Shown here: positions 9,274 through 17,399 of the stretch, piece by piece
Layout: each line of letters begins with the position of its first letter
How positions within the stretch are numbered: position 1 is the first letter of the stretch
DNA from: Candidatus Neomarinimicrobiota bacterium
GTDB lineage: Bacteria > Fidelibacterota > SORT01
Direction of reading: 5' to 3'
NCBI GenBank assembly: GCA_022573815.1
Contig: JACZTG010000022.1
Coordinates: forward strand, 1-38,325
DNA: 38,325 bases
Made by a program: the position numbers and the translations under genes
The notes under the pieces: generated by a model
Told to the model about the DNA's origin: nothing
Databases searched by the model: none
Seen by the model: the letters and a program-made list of their open reading frames with translations, nothing else

Positions 9274-10836
9274 ATGACACGCGGCAAAATACTGTGGGCT
9301 GATGATGAGATAGATCTTCTTCAACCTCACCTGATGTATCTCCAAGAAAGGGGCTATGACGTAACCGGTGTAACAAATGGTGACGATGCAATAGAACTTG
9401 TTGCAGAAGATAATTTTGATATCGTACTCCTTGATCAAATGATGAGTGGAAGAGACGGACTTTCCACTCTTGAAGAGATGAAAAAAATCTCTCCGAACTT
9501 ACCAATAATAATGATTACGAAGCATGAAGAAGAGAGTATTATGGAGGAAGCAATAGCCGGAAAAATCACGGACTATTTAACTAAGCCGGTGAATCCAAGC
9601 CAGATTTTAATGGCTTGCAAAAAGATTTTAGAAACATCCAAGATTTCTTCCGAACGGTTATCAAGAGATCATATAAACGAATTTCGGGTTATCAATGAAA
9701 TGTTAAATATGAATCCGACCAAGGACGAGTGGATTGATATTCATGTAAAAATATCTGAGATGGAGGTGGAGCTTGATTCTAACAGCGATTCGAGTTTAGG
9801 ATTTATGCTTGCTGACTTGAAAAAGGAATGTAATACTCTCTTTTTTAAGTTTGTGACTGAAAATTACTCCAAATGGGTAAATGATGACAGGACTGACAGT
9901 CCTACCCTATCAACGGATATTATATCGAGATACGCATATCCCCTACTGAAAGAAGGAAAGGAAGTAGTCTTTTTGCTAATCGACTGTATGAGACTTGACC
10001 AATGGTTTTCAATCGAAAAATATTTATACGAATATTTTAATATGTCAGTAGAATATTCATATTCTATACTCCCTACGGCAACTCCATTTTCAAGAAACTC
10101 GATTTTCAGCGGGCTATTTCCGAAAGAATTATCAGAAAAATATTCTGATATATGGAGAAAAGCGTGGGAGGATGAAGGGTCAATGAATAGGCATGAAGAT
10201 CTATATTTAGAGGAGCAGCTCAAAAGATTAAAAATCGATCTTAAGCCTGCATTGAAATATGCGAAAGTGCTAACGGCAATCGAGGGAAAAGCTATCGAGA
10301 AGCAGATTCCAACTTATGTGGGTGTGCCGTTCATTAGCCTTGTCGTAAATTTTGTTGATATTCTCACACATACGCGGTCCGAATCGGATATAATTAAAGA
10401 AATTGCTCCCGATGAATCAGGATTCAGATCTATCACCCGCTCATGGTTTGAAAATTCGTGGCTTTTTCAAGCGTTGAAGAAATTTTCTGAAATGGGAAAA
10501 ACAGTAATTTTAACAACAGACCACGGAAGCATTAAGGTAACTCGGGGTACTAAAGTGATCGGTGACCGAGAAACATCCACGGGGCTAAGATACAAATATG
10601 GCAGGAGTCTGAAAAGTGAGGAGAAGGAAACGTATTTCTTGAAGAACCCGCATGATTGGAAACTTCCATTAAAGGGTGTCAATACGAACTTCATTTTCTC
10701 GAAGAGTGATTACTTTTTCCTATATCCGACAAATTATAATAAATATTTAAATTATTACAAGGATACGTTTCAACATGGCGGGATATCGCTTGAGGAGATG
10801 ATATTACCCGTTGTGACCTTAGAACCGAAAAAATGA
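9274..10836 (+). CDS. porX: PorX-like response regulator with C-terminal PglZ (alkaline phosphatase superfamily) domain
   Basis: This 520-residue protein has a receiver domain (1-120) with acidic pocket D10/D11, phospho-acceptor D54 (VLLD), T82 and K104. A helical linker follows (about 125-215), then a PglZ-type domain (about 228-520) with metal-site motifs LLID (D237), PTATPF with nucleophile candidate T268 or T270, TTDHGS (D416, H417) and QHGG (H501). This is the layout of Bacteroidota PorX, which in Porphyromonas gingivalis controls type IX secretion and has a phosphodiesterase domain acting on cyclic oligonucleotides. All key residues look intact. It overlaps tsaE by 4 bp, a pairing also common in Bacteroidota. 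No cognate histidine kinase or type IX gene is in the window, so the role in this organism is inferred. Confidence 0.92.
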   Translation: MTRGKILWADDEIDLLQPHLMYLQERGYDVTGVTNGDDAIELVAEDNFDIVLLDQMMSGRDGLSTLEEMKKISPNLPIIMITKHEEESIMEEAIAGKITDYLTKPVNPSQILMACKKILETSKISSERLSRDHINEFRVINEMLNMNPTKDEWIDIHVKISEMEVELDSNSDSSLGFMLADLKKECNTLFFKFVTENYSKWVNDDRTDSPTLSTDIISRYAYPLLKEGKEVVFLLIDCMRLDQWFSIEKYLYEYFNMSVEYSYSILPTATPFSRNSIFSGLFPKELSEKYSDIWRKAWEDEGSMNRHEDLYLEEQLKRLKIDLKPALKYAKVLTAIEGKAIEKQIPTYVGVPFISLVVNFVDILTHTRSESDIIKEIAPDESGFRSITRSWFENSWLFQALKKFSEMGKTVILTTDHGSIKVTRGTKVIGDRETSTGLRYKYGRSLKSEEKETYFLKNPHDWKLPLKGVNTNFIFSKSDYFFLYPTNYNKYLNYYKDTFQHGGISLEEMILPVVTLEPKK

Positions 10837-11300
10837 CATTAGAATTGGATATAACCGTTAGCGAGAAAATAATTAATACTCACAGCGCTGAAGAAACTAT
10901 CAAAGAAGGCAAGATTTTAGGTTCGGGGCTGAGAAGCGGAGATGTGGTTGCTCTCATAGGTGATTTGGGAGCAGGTAAAACGGTGTTCACGCAAGGAATA
11001 TGTGCGGCATTGAGCAGTAACAATTCAGTAATAAGTCCTACTTTCACGATAGTAAACGAATACGATGGTTTGCATAAGATATTTCATTTTGATGCTTATC
11101 GGATTGAGAGTCAAAAGGATTTTATCTCCATCGGATTCGAGGATTATCTTTTGGAAGAAGGGATTTGTATTATTGAATGGGCGGACAAGATAAAGGAATT
11201 GCTTCCAGAACGAACTATATGGGTAAAATTTTATCATAATGAGATTGAGGAAAATCAGAGGGAACTGCGGATTAAATTTCCTGAGGAAGATATAAATTGA
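10833..11300 (+). CDS. tsaE: tRNA t6A biosynthesis ATPase TsaE
   Basis: This 155-residue P-loop ATPase works with TsaB and TsaD to make threonylcarbamoyl-adenosine at position 37 of ANN-decoding tRNAs. The Walker A motif GDLGAGKT lies near residues 44-51, followed by the family's SPTFTIVNEY (around 67-76) and HFDAYR (around 83-88) motifs, with a conserved IIEWADK near 113-119. Its length is normal. The start ATG overlaps the porX stop (ATGA), and its own stop overlaps the tsaB TTG start (TTGA), so the three are probably translationally coupled. Confidence 0.96.
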   Translation: MTLELDITVSEKIINTHSAEETIKEGKILGSGLRSGDVVALIGDLGAGKTVFTQGICAALSSNNSVISPTFTIVNEYDGLHKIFHFDAYRIESQKDFISIGFEDYLLEEGICIIEWADKIKELLPERTIWVKFYHNEIEENQRELRIKFPEEDIN

Positions 11301-11977
11301 AATTACTGGCTATTGATACTTCTTCCACCCAATGCAGCGTAGCCGTGATTAAGGATGGCTTGATATTGAATTCTTCTGCTGAAGATTCAAATCATAAACA
11401 TTCCACGGCTCTTGCAACAATGGCAAAAGGTGCCCTGATAGACAGTGGAATTGAGTTAGCTGATATTGACGGAATAGCGGTTGCCATCGGACCCGGTTCG
11501 CTCACGGGTTTACGGGTAGGTCTCGCTTTTGCAAAGGGTCTTTGTATGGCAGCATCATTAAAGATAGTGGCTGTGCCTACACTTGATGCGATGTCGCGCG
11601 CTGTTAAAGGAGAACACAGTTACGTAATGCCGATAATCAGGGCGAAAAAGGGATTCTTGCATACAGCGCTGTATGAAAATGGTAAATTGAAAGAGATTGA
11701 ACCTTATAAACTCACCGCTGACGAAAATCTTTCGACTGAGATTTTTAGCAAAACAATATTAGTTGGAGATGACGCTGTTATTGAAAGTGTCTCTCAATTC
11801 ACTAATGCGTATGAAATAATGAAGAGTTCAAGTTTACACCCTGTGGCGGAAGGAGTTGCACTGATTGGTGAAAAGATGTTAAAACGGGGGAAAAGCTCGG
11901 AGCTCTCTAAATTAGAACCGGATTATAAAATGGAATTTAAGGCAGTAAAATGGATACCCGAAGCGATATCAATATAA
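11297..11977 (+). CDS. tsaB: tRNA t6A biosynthesis protein TsaB
   Basis: This 226-residue ASKHA-fold protein is the TsaD partner in t6A synthesis. The N-terminus LLAIDTSSTQCSVA and the IGPGSLTGLRVG motif (around 68-79) are diagnostic. It uses a TTG start that overlaps the tsaE stop by 4 bp, and there is no better start nearby. Its 3' end overlaps rimI by 28 bp. TsaD itself is not in the window. Confidence 0.95.
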   Translation: MKLLAIDTSSTQCSVAVIKDGLILNSSAEDSNHKHSTALATMAKGALIDSGIELADIDGIAVAIGPGSLTGLRVGLAFAKGLCMAASLKIVAVPTLDAMSRAVKGEHSYVMPIIRAKKGFLHTALYENGKLKEIEPYKLTADENLSTEIFSKTILVGDDAVIESVSQFTNAYEIMKSSSLHPVAEGVALIGEKMLKRGKSSELSKLEPDYKMEFKAVKWIPEAISI

Positions 11978-12408
11978 GGTTTATGTCCGAGGAGGACTTA
12001 AGCTGGGTTACAGAGGTTGAAAACCGCTGTTTTCCGGATCCGTGGTTAACAGAAGCTTTCGAGGCGGAGATCAATCAAAACGATTTTTCTAAGCCGATTG
12101 TCGCCTTACTCGGAGATAAAAGGGTCGGATACGCCGTGCCCAGATATATTGCAGATGAACTTGAAATAACGAATTTTGCTGTTGATCCCGATTTTAGAAG
12201 GATGAATGTCGGTTCAATGATGCTGGGAAGGATATTAAGTGATGGAGAGAAGAGGGATGTAAAATATGGCTATCTTGAGGTGAGGGTAGGAAACCTGGCA
12301 GCGATAAAATTGTATAAAAAATTCGGGTTTAATGAAGTCGGATTAAGAAAGAATTATTATTCCGGAATCAATACAGATGCGATTATTATGATGAAAAATT
12401 TTAGTTAA
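11950..12408 (+). CDS. rimI: Ribosomal-protein-alanine N-acetyltransferase RimI (GNAT family)
   Basis: This 152-residue GNAT protein is predicted to acetylate the N-terminal alanine of ribosomal protein S18. The acceptor region ENRCFPDPW (near 24-32), the acetyl-CoA loop region RRMNVGSMML (near 82-91) and the C-terminal LYKKFGF-x-EVG-x-RKNYY pattern are typical of RimI. The ATG at 11950 is chosen because the first beta strand (residues 7-12) would be lost with the ATG at 11983. The tsaE-tsaB-rimI order is common in bacteria, and the close overlap suggests coupling. Confidence 0.92.
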   Translation: MDTRSDINIRFMSEEDLSWVTEVENRCFPDPWLTEAFEAEINQNDFSKPIVALLGDKRVGYAVPRYIADELEITNFAVDPDFRRMNVGSMMLGRILSDGEKRDVKYGYLEVRVGNLAAIKLYKKFGFNEVGLRKNYYSGINTDAIIMMKNFS

Positions 12409-12427
12409 AGATTAAAAAGGAATAAAA

Positions 12428-13270
12428 TTGAGTTGGTTTAAGAGAGTACAAAAAGGGTTACATACTTCTCAGAAACGGGAAATGCCTGACAATCTTTGGA
12501 TTAAGTGCAAAGGATGCGGAGAAATTTTATATCGAAAAGAATTGGAAAAAGGGCTCTATGTCTGTCCAAAGTGCGGGTATCATTTTAGGACGGGAAGCCT
12601 ATCGTACATACCGATTCTCGCTGATGAAAATAGTTACACTGAAATATCCCCGAATATGACGTCCTCCGACCCACTCGGGTTTAAAACTACAAAAAAATAT
12701 TCGGATCAGATAAAGGAAGCAAAAAAACGTACCGGGTTGGCAGACGCATGCAGGGTAGGTTACGCCAGAATTGATAATTATCCTGTGGTATTGGGTGTAA
12801 TGGATTTCGGATTCATAGGGGGGAGCATGGGTTCGGTTGTGGGTGAAAAGGTCGCCCGGGGAATTGATGCGGCGCGCGAGAATAACTGTCCGATAATATT
12901 GGTAAGCAGTTCAGGAGGCGCACGGATGCAGGAGGGGATTCTTTCGCTAATGCAAATGGCAAAAACAAGTGTGAAATTAGGTCTGATTTCTAAAAAAGGT
13001 CCGTTATTCATATCAATCGTCACCGATCCAACTACGGGCGGAGTTACAGCGAGTTTCGCAATGTTGGGAGATGTAATTATTGCCGAACCGGGAGCGCAAA
13101 TAGGATTCGCGGGTCAAAGAGTGATAAAACAAACTATCGGACAAGACTTACCCGAGGGATTTCAAAGAGCCGAATTTCTTATGGAAAAAGGTTTCGTGGA
13201 TATGATAGTTGAGCGGAAGAATATGAAAGCTGAAGTATCCAAAATCATAAGATTTTTTCATAATGACTAA
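12428..13270 (+). CDS. accD: Acetyl-CoA carboxylase carboxyltransferase subunit beta
   Basis: This 280-residue subunit helps transfer carboxyl from biotin to acetyl-CoA, giving malonyl-CoA for fatty-acid synthesis. The four-cysteine zinc ribbon of AccD is present (C27, C30, C46, C49), followed by the crotonase-like carboxyltransferase core with SSSGGARMQEG and DPTTGGVTASFA. It starts at TTG, preceded by taaaaagg. The accA partner is not nearby, which is common. It overlaps surE by 8 bp. Confidence 0.97.
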   Translation: MSWFKRVQKGLHTSQKREMPDNLWIKCKGCGEILYRKELEKGLYVCPKCGYHFRTGSLSYIPILADENSYTEISPNMTSSDPLGFKTTKKYSDQIKEAKKRTGLADACRVGYARIDNYPVVLGVMDFGFIGGSMGSVVGEKVARGIDAARENNCPIILVSSSGGARMQEGILSLMQMAKTSVKLGLISKKGPLFISIVTDPTTGGVTASFAMLGDVIIAEPGAQIGFAGQRVIKQTIGQDLPEGFQRAEFLMEKGFVDMIVERKNMKAEVSKIIRFFHND

Positions 13271-14024
13271 GATACTGCTGACGAACGACGATGGTATAAA
13301 TGCTCCGGGTCTATATGCTCTGTATGAATCAATTCGGGCATTAGGAGATGTGACAGTCGTGGCGCCTGAAACGGAAATGAGCGCGGTGGGCCATGCTATC
13401 ACACTGACTGATCCCTTGAGGGTGGCAAAAATTGATAAACGCGGAGAGTTCTTCGGATATTCTGTAAGCGGCACACCTGCAGACTGTGTAAAAATCGCTG
13501 TTTGGGCGCTTTTGGAAGAAATGCCTGACTTAGTTATTTCAGGAATAAATCTTGGGAATAATACCGGTATCAGCATTATCTACTCGGGAACGGTGAGCGC
13601 CGCCACCGAAGGCACAATACTTGAAATTCCCTCTATTGCAATTTCACTCGTTGCCTTTAAAAATCCTGATTTCACATATGCGGCAAAGTTCGCAAAGAAA
13701 ATAGCGGGCATCGTTCTTGAAAAAGGATTACCTGTGGGCACATTGCTTAATGTCAATGTACCGAATGTGAAGGAAGAGGAAATCAAAGGCGTTCTTGTCA
13801 CACGCCAGGGGAAGGCGGCATATCGAGAGTACTTTGATAAGAGAACCGATCCGTGGGGCAGATCATATTACTGGATGGCAGGTGAAAAGGTAGAATTAGA
13901 GGAAGAGGAATCGGTTGACGATACTGCCTTAAAAAATAATCAAGTTTCTATCACGCCGATACAATTCGATCTGACGGATTATGCAAATCTTGAATTATTG
14001 AAAAGCTGGAACGTTTCTAAATGA
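13263..14024 (+). CDS. surE: 5'-nucleotidase SurE
   Basis: This 253-residue, metal-dependent survival protein dephosphorylates nucleoside 5'- and 3'-monophosphates. The N-terminal LLTNDDGINAPG gives metal ligands D9 and D10. SGTPADCV and SGINLGNNTG supply the remaining conserved active-site elements. Its length is normal. The ATG lies inside the accD end, and the stop overlaps the guaA start (ATGA), so it is probably coupled on both sides. Confidence 0.96.
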   Translation: MTKILLTNDDGINAPGLYALYESIRALGDVTVVAPETEMSAVGHAITLTDPLRVAKIDKRGEFFGYSVSGTPADCVKIAVWALLEEMPDLVISGINLGNNTGISIIYSGTVSAATEGTILEIPSIAISLVAFKNPDFTYAAKFAKKIAGIVLEKGLPVGTLLNVNVPNVKEEEIKGVLVTRQGKAAYREYFDKRTDPWGRSYYWMAGEKVELEEEESVDDTALKNNQVSITPIQFDLTDYANLELLKSWNVSK

Positions 14025-15562
14025 AAGGACACAACACTGTAGTTGTTCTCGATTTTGGTTCGCAATACACCCAGCTCATTGCAAGACGAGTCAGAGAGGA
14101 AGGCGTTTATTCTGAAATTTTGCCATACAATGCTTCTATTGATGAAATCCGACAGTTATCACCTAAGGCGTTAATTCTGTCCGGGGGTCCTTCGAGCGTA
14201 TATGAAAAGGAAGCCCCAATAGCGTCTCGTGATATACTGGATTTGGGAATACCCGTTCTTGGTATTTGTTACGGGTTGCAGCTTTTAGGACAATTTTATG
14301 GCGTTAATATTGAATCTTCGGATAAAAAAGAATACGGACGCTCAGAACTGATAATAGATGAAGATGATCCGCTTTTTTCAGGTTTTAACGGCAGCTCCAC
14401 CGTCTGGATGAGTCATGGTGACAAAATCGAAAACCTTCCTGAAGGATTTCGAAAGCTCGGACACACGGAAAATTCTGAATTTGCGGCTATCAGACATAAC
14501 ACAAAAGAAATATATGGAATTCAGTTTCACCCTGAAGTAGCGCATACTGAGAATGGAAAAAAGCTGCTTCATAATTTCGTCAGAAATATCTCTAAAATTT
14601 CAGGTGATTGGACGCCGAAGACTTTTGTCAAAGAGTCGGTTCAGCATATTAGAGAAGCAGTAGGAGAAAATAAAGTTTTATGCGCAGTTAGCGGTGGCGT
14701 GGATTCTACTGTTATGGCTGTGCTGCTGGACAAAGCAATCGGTAAACGCGCAACATTTGTGTTTATAGACACAGGACTTCTGAGACTCAACGAAGCCAAA
14801 AATAATATGAAGATGTTTGGCGAAATATTGGATATCGATGTGCAGCTATTTGACAGAAGTGAACAGTTTCTGACGGCACTTGCGGGAATCAGCGACCCGG
14901 AAACCAAGCGTAAGATAATCGGAAAGACTTTTATAGATGTATTTAGTGAGATAACCGAGAACCTTGGCGAGCATAAGTTCCTTGCGCAGGGAACATTATA
15001 TCCTGACATAATCGAAAGTAAGCCGGTATACGGACCCTCAGAGACTATTAAATCTCACCACAATGTGGGTGGTCTGCCCGATGATATGGATTTTGAATTA
15101 GTAGAACCGCTAAAGGAATTATTTAAAGACGAAGTCAGAAATGTCGGTAGAGAAATTGGAATATCTGAGGTAGCCATCGGAAAGCATCCGTTTCCTGGCC
15201 CCGGATTGGCTGTCAGATGCCCGGGTGAAGTGACTGAAGAGAAGTTGGATCTCATAAGACGGTCTGACGATATATTCATAAGTGAGCTACAAAAATCCGG
15301 AAATTATGATAAAGTATGGCAAGCATTTACTGTTCTGTTGCCGGTTAAGAGTGTGGGAGTAATGGGAGATAAACGAACCTATTCGAATGCTATCGCATTA
15401 AGAGCGGTAACAAGTGTTGACGGTATGACCGCTGATTGGGGTCATCTGCCATATGACCTTCTCGGAAAAGTATCAGATAAGATAATTAACGAAATTGACG
15501 GCATAAATCGAGTTGTGTATGACATTAGTTCTAAGCCGCCGGCAACAATTGAATGGGAGTGA
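14021..15562 (+). CDS. guaA: GMP synthase (glutamine-hydrolysing)
   Basis: This 513-residue enzyme converts XMP to GMP with ATP and glutamine. The class I glutamine amidotransferase domain (about 1-190) has nucleophile C83 in GICYG, with H170 and E172 in QFHPE. The ATP pyrophosphatase domain follows, with P-loop SGGVDST at 224-230, and then the C-terminal dimerisation domain with the conserved KPPATIEWE end. It is full length with all catalytic residues present. Confidence 0.98.
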   Translation: MKGHNTVVVLDFGSQYTQLIARRVREEGVYSEILPYNASIDEIRQLSPKALILSGGPSSVYEKEAPIASRDILDLGIPVLGICYGLQLLGQFYGVNIESSDKKEYGRSELIIDEDDPLFSGFNGSSTVWMSHGDKIENLPEGFRKLGHTENSEFAAIRHNTKEIYGIQFHPEVAHTENGKKLLHNFVRNISKISGDWTPKTFVKESVQHIREAVGENKVLCAVSGGVDSTVMAVLLDKAIGKRATFVFIDTGLLRLNEAKNNMKMFGEILDIDVQLFDRSEQFLTALAGISDPETKRKIIGKTFIDVFSEITENLGEHKFLAQGTLYPDIIESKPVYGPSETIKSHHNVGGLPDDMDFELVEPLKELFKDEVRNVGREIGISEVAIGKHPFPGPGLAVRCPGEVTEEKLDLIRRSDDIFISELQKSGNYDKVWQAFTVLLPVKSVGVMGDKRTYSNAIALRAVTSVDGMTADWGHLPYDLLGKVSDKIINEIDGINRVVYDISSKPPATIEWE

Positions 15563-15572
15563 TTGAGTAGAT

Positions 15573-17399
15573 ATGTGCGGTATAGTCGGATACGTAGGTA
15601 ATAAAAATGGAATTCCTATTGTGATGAACGGATTGAGGAGACTCGAATATCGAGGATATGACTCAGCGGGGATAGCAGTTCAATCCAATGGAAAACTTAT
15701 TATTTCCAAACATAAGGGTAAAATGGAAGTTCTTGACCGTGCGATTATAAAAAGTAAGCTTACCGGAAATGTTGTAATCGGTCATACGAGATGGGCGACA
15801 CATGGCGCCCCAAATAAGCTGAATGCACATCCCCATTTAAGTTCAAGCAAGAATATTGCTCTTGTACATAATGGGATAGTCGAAAATTATCATTCACTGC
15901 GAACATTTTTAAAGAAAAAGAAATTTAGTTTTAAAACCGAAACCGACACAGAAGTACTCGTTAACCTCATAGAATTCTTTTATAAAGGCAACCTTGAAGA
16001 AGCGGTGGCGAAAGCGGTAAACAAAGTAGTCGGGGCTTATGCAATCAGTGTCATAGCCAATGATAATCCCGGAAAGATAATTGCCGCGCGATTCGGTCCT
16101 CCGCTAATTATCGGATTGGGAGAGAATGAACAGTATGTAGCATCTGATGTGGCTGCAATCCTTGAGTTTACCAAAGACGTAATTTATTTAGATGACGGTG
16201 AGATCGCGATAGTGACCGGCAGCGGAGTTAAAATAATTGACAAAAATAATCTGCCTGTGGACAAGGAAATAACACAAATTCTGTGGGACCTTGATAAGAT
16301 TGAAAAAGGCGGGTATAAACACTTTATGCTAAAAGAAATTCACGAGCAATCTGATACTATCAGAGATTCCATAAGAGGAAGATTTGATGTTGCTAACGGC
16401 ACAGCGCTGCTTGGAGGATTACGAGACTTTCTGCCGCAGATACTGGCGGCATCAAACCTTTATATTACAGCCTGTGGAACATCATATCATGCTGCGATGA
16501 TCGGGGAAAATTTGATAGAAAGTCTTGCCGGAATACCGGCTGAAGTTGAATATGCATCGGAATTCAGGTACAAAGATCCTATCATTGATGAAGAGACTGT
16601 GGTGATAGCGATAAGTCAGTCCGGTGAGACAGCCGATACTCTGGCTGCCGTAAAAATGGCTAAGAAAAAAGGAGCCACAGTTCTCGGCATATGTAATGTG
16701 GTGAGCAGCTCAATCGCGAGAGAGACAGACGGAGGCGTTTACATTCATGCCGGTCCGGAAATCGGAGTTGCTTCAACTAAAGCGTTCACGGCTCAGGTGG
16801 CAGTATTAACCCTTTTGGCTCAGGCACTCGGCCGATTGACCGGGATGAGTTTAGCAGAAGGTAAAATATTCGTGAAGGATATGAACAGTATCCCGGATTT
16901 AGCGAAAATTGTTCTCGACTCATCAGATCACATAAAAAAAATCGCAAGAAAATTCAAAAATGCTGATAATTTTCTATATCTTGGCAGGGGTTTTAATTAT
17001 CCTGTGGCGTTAGAAGGTGCGTTAAAGCTCAAAGAAATATCTTATATTCACGCCGAAGGCTATCCGGCGGCTGAGATAAAACACGGTCCTATCGCATTAA
17101 TTGATGAGAAGATGCCTGTAGTATTTATCGCTCCCCAGGATAGTACTTATGAAAAAGTGCTGAGCAATATGGAGCAGGTAAAAGCCAGGAAGGGTTCTAT
17201 TATAGCGATTGCTACCGAAGGCGACAAAAAGATAAAAAAAATAGCGGACTGGGTTATCAGTATACCGAAAGTGAAAAGCTATTTGTTACCAATTATGACT
17301 GTTATTCCGCTTCAGCTATTGGCATATCATATAGCTGTGTTAAGGGGTTGTAATGTTGATCAACCAAGAAATTTAGCAAAAAGCGTAACGGTAGAATGA
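15573..17399 (+). CDS. glmS: Glutamine-fructose-6-phosphate aminotransferase (isomerising)
   Basis: This 608-residue enzyme makes glucosamine-6-phosphate for peptidoglycan and lipopolysaccharide. Catalytic C2 follows the start directly (MCGIVGY). The amidotransferase domain runs to about 240 with RLEYRGYDSAG and GHTRWATHG. Two SIS domains follow (about 280-600) with SQSGETADT, and the C-terminus DQPRNLAKSVTVE is the standard one. There is no glmS ribozyme, since the gap to guaA is only 10 nt. It overlaps the next gene by 4 bp. Confidence 0.98.
   Translation: MCGIVGYVGNKNGIPIVMNGLRRLEYRGYDSAGIAVQSNGKLIISKHKGKMEVLDRAIIKSKLTGNVVIGHTRWATHGAPNKLNAHPHLSSSKNIALVHNGIVENYHSLRTFLKKKKFSFKTETDTEVLVNLIEFFYKGNLEEAVAKAVNKVVGAYAISVIANDNPGKIIAARFGPPLIIGLGENEQYVASDVAAILEFTKDVIYLDDGEIAIVTGSGVKIIDKNNLPVDKEITQILWDLDKIEKGGYKHFMLKEIHEQSDTIRDSIRGRFDVANGTALLGGLRDFLPQILAASNLYITACGTSYHAAMIGENLIESLAGIPAEVEYASEFRYKDPIIDEETVVIAISQSGETADTLAAVKMAKKKGATVLGICNVVSSSIARETDGGVYIHAGPEIGVASTKAFTAQVAVLTLLAQALGRLTGMSLAEGKIFVKDMNSIPDLAKIVLDSSDHIKKIARKFKNADNFLYLGRGFNYPVALEGALKLKEISYIHAEGYPAAEIKHGPIALIDEKMPVVFIAPQDSTYEKVLSNMEQVKARKGSIIAIATEGDKKIKKIADWVISIPKVKSYLLPIMTVIPLQLLAYHIAVLRGCNVDQPRNLAKSVTVE

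Noticed and set aside
13148-13576. Minus-strand frame of 142 codons opposite accD/surE
   Set aside because: Both plus-strand genes are unmistakable and the antisense protein has no recognisable features.
15563-15572. Possible glmS ribozyme upstream of glmS
   Set aside because: Only 10 nt separate guaA from glmS, far too short for the ribozyme, and its core is not seen.
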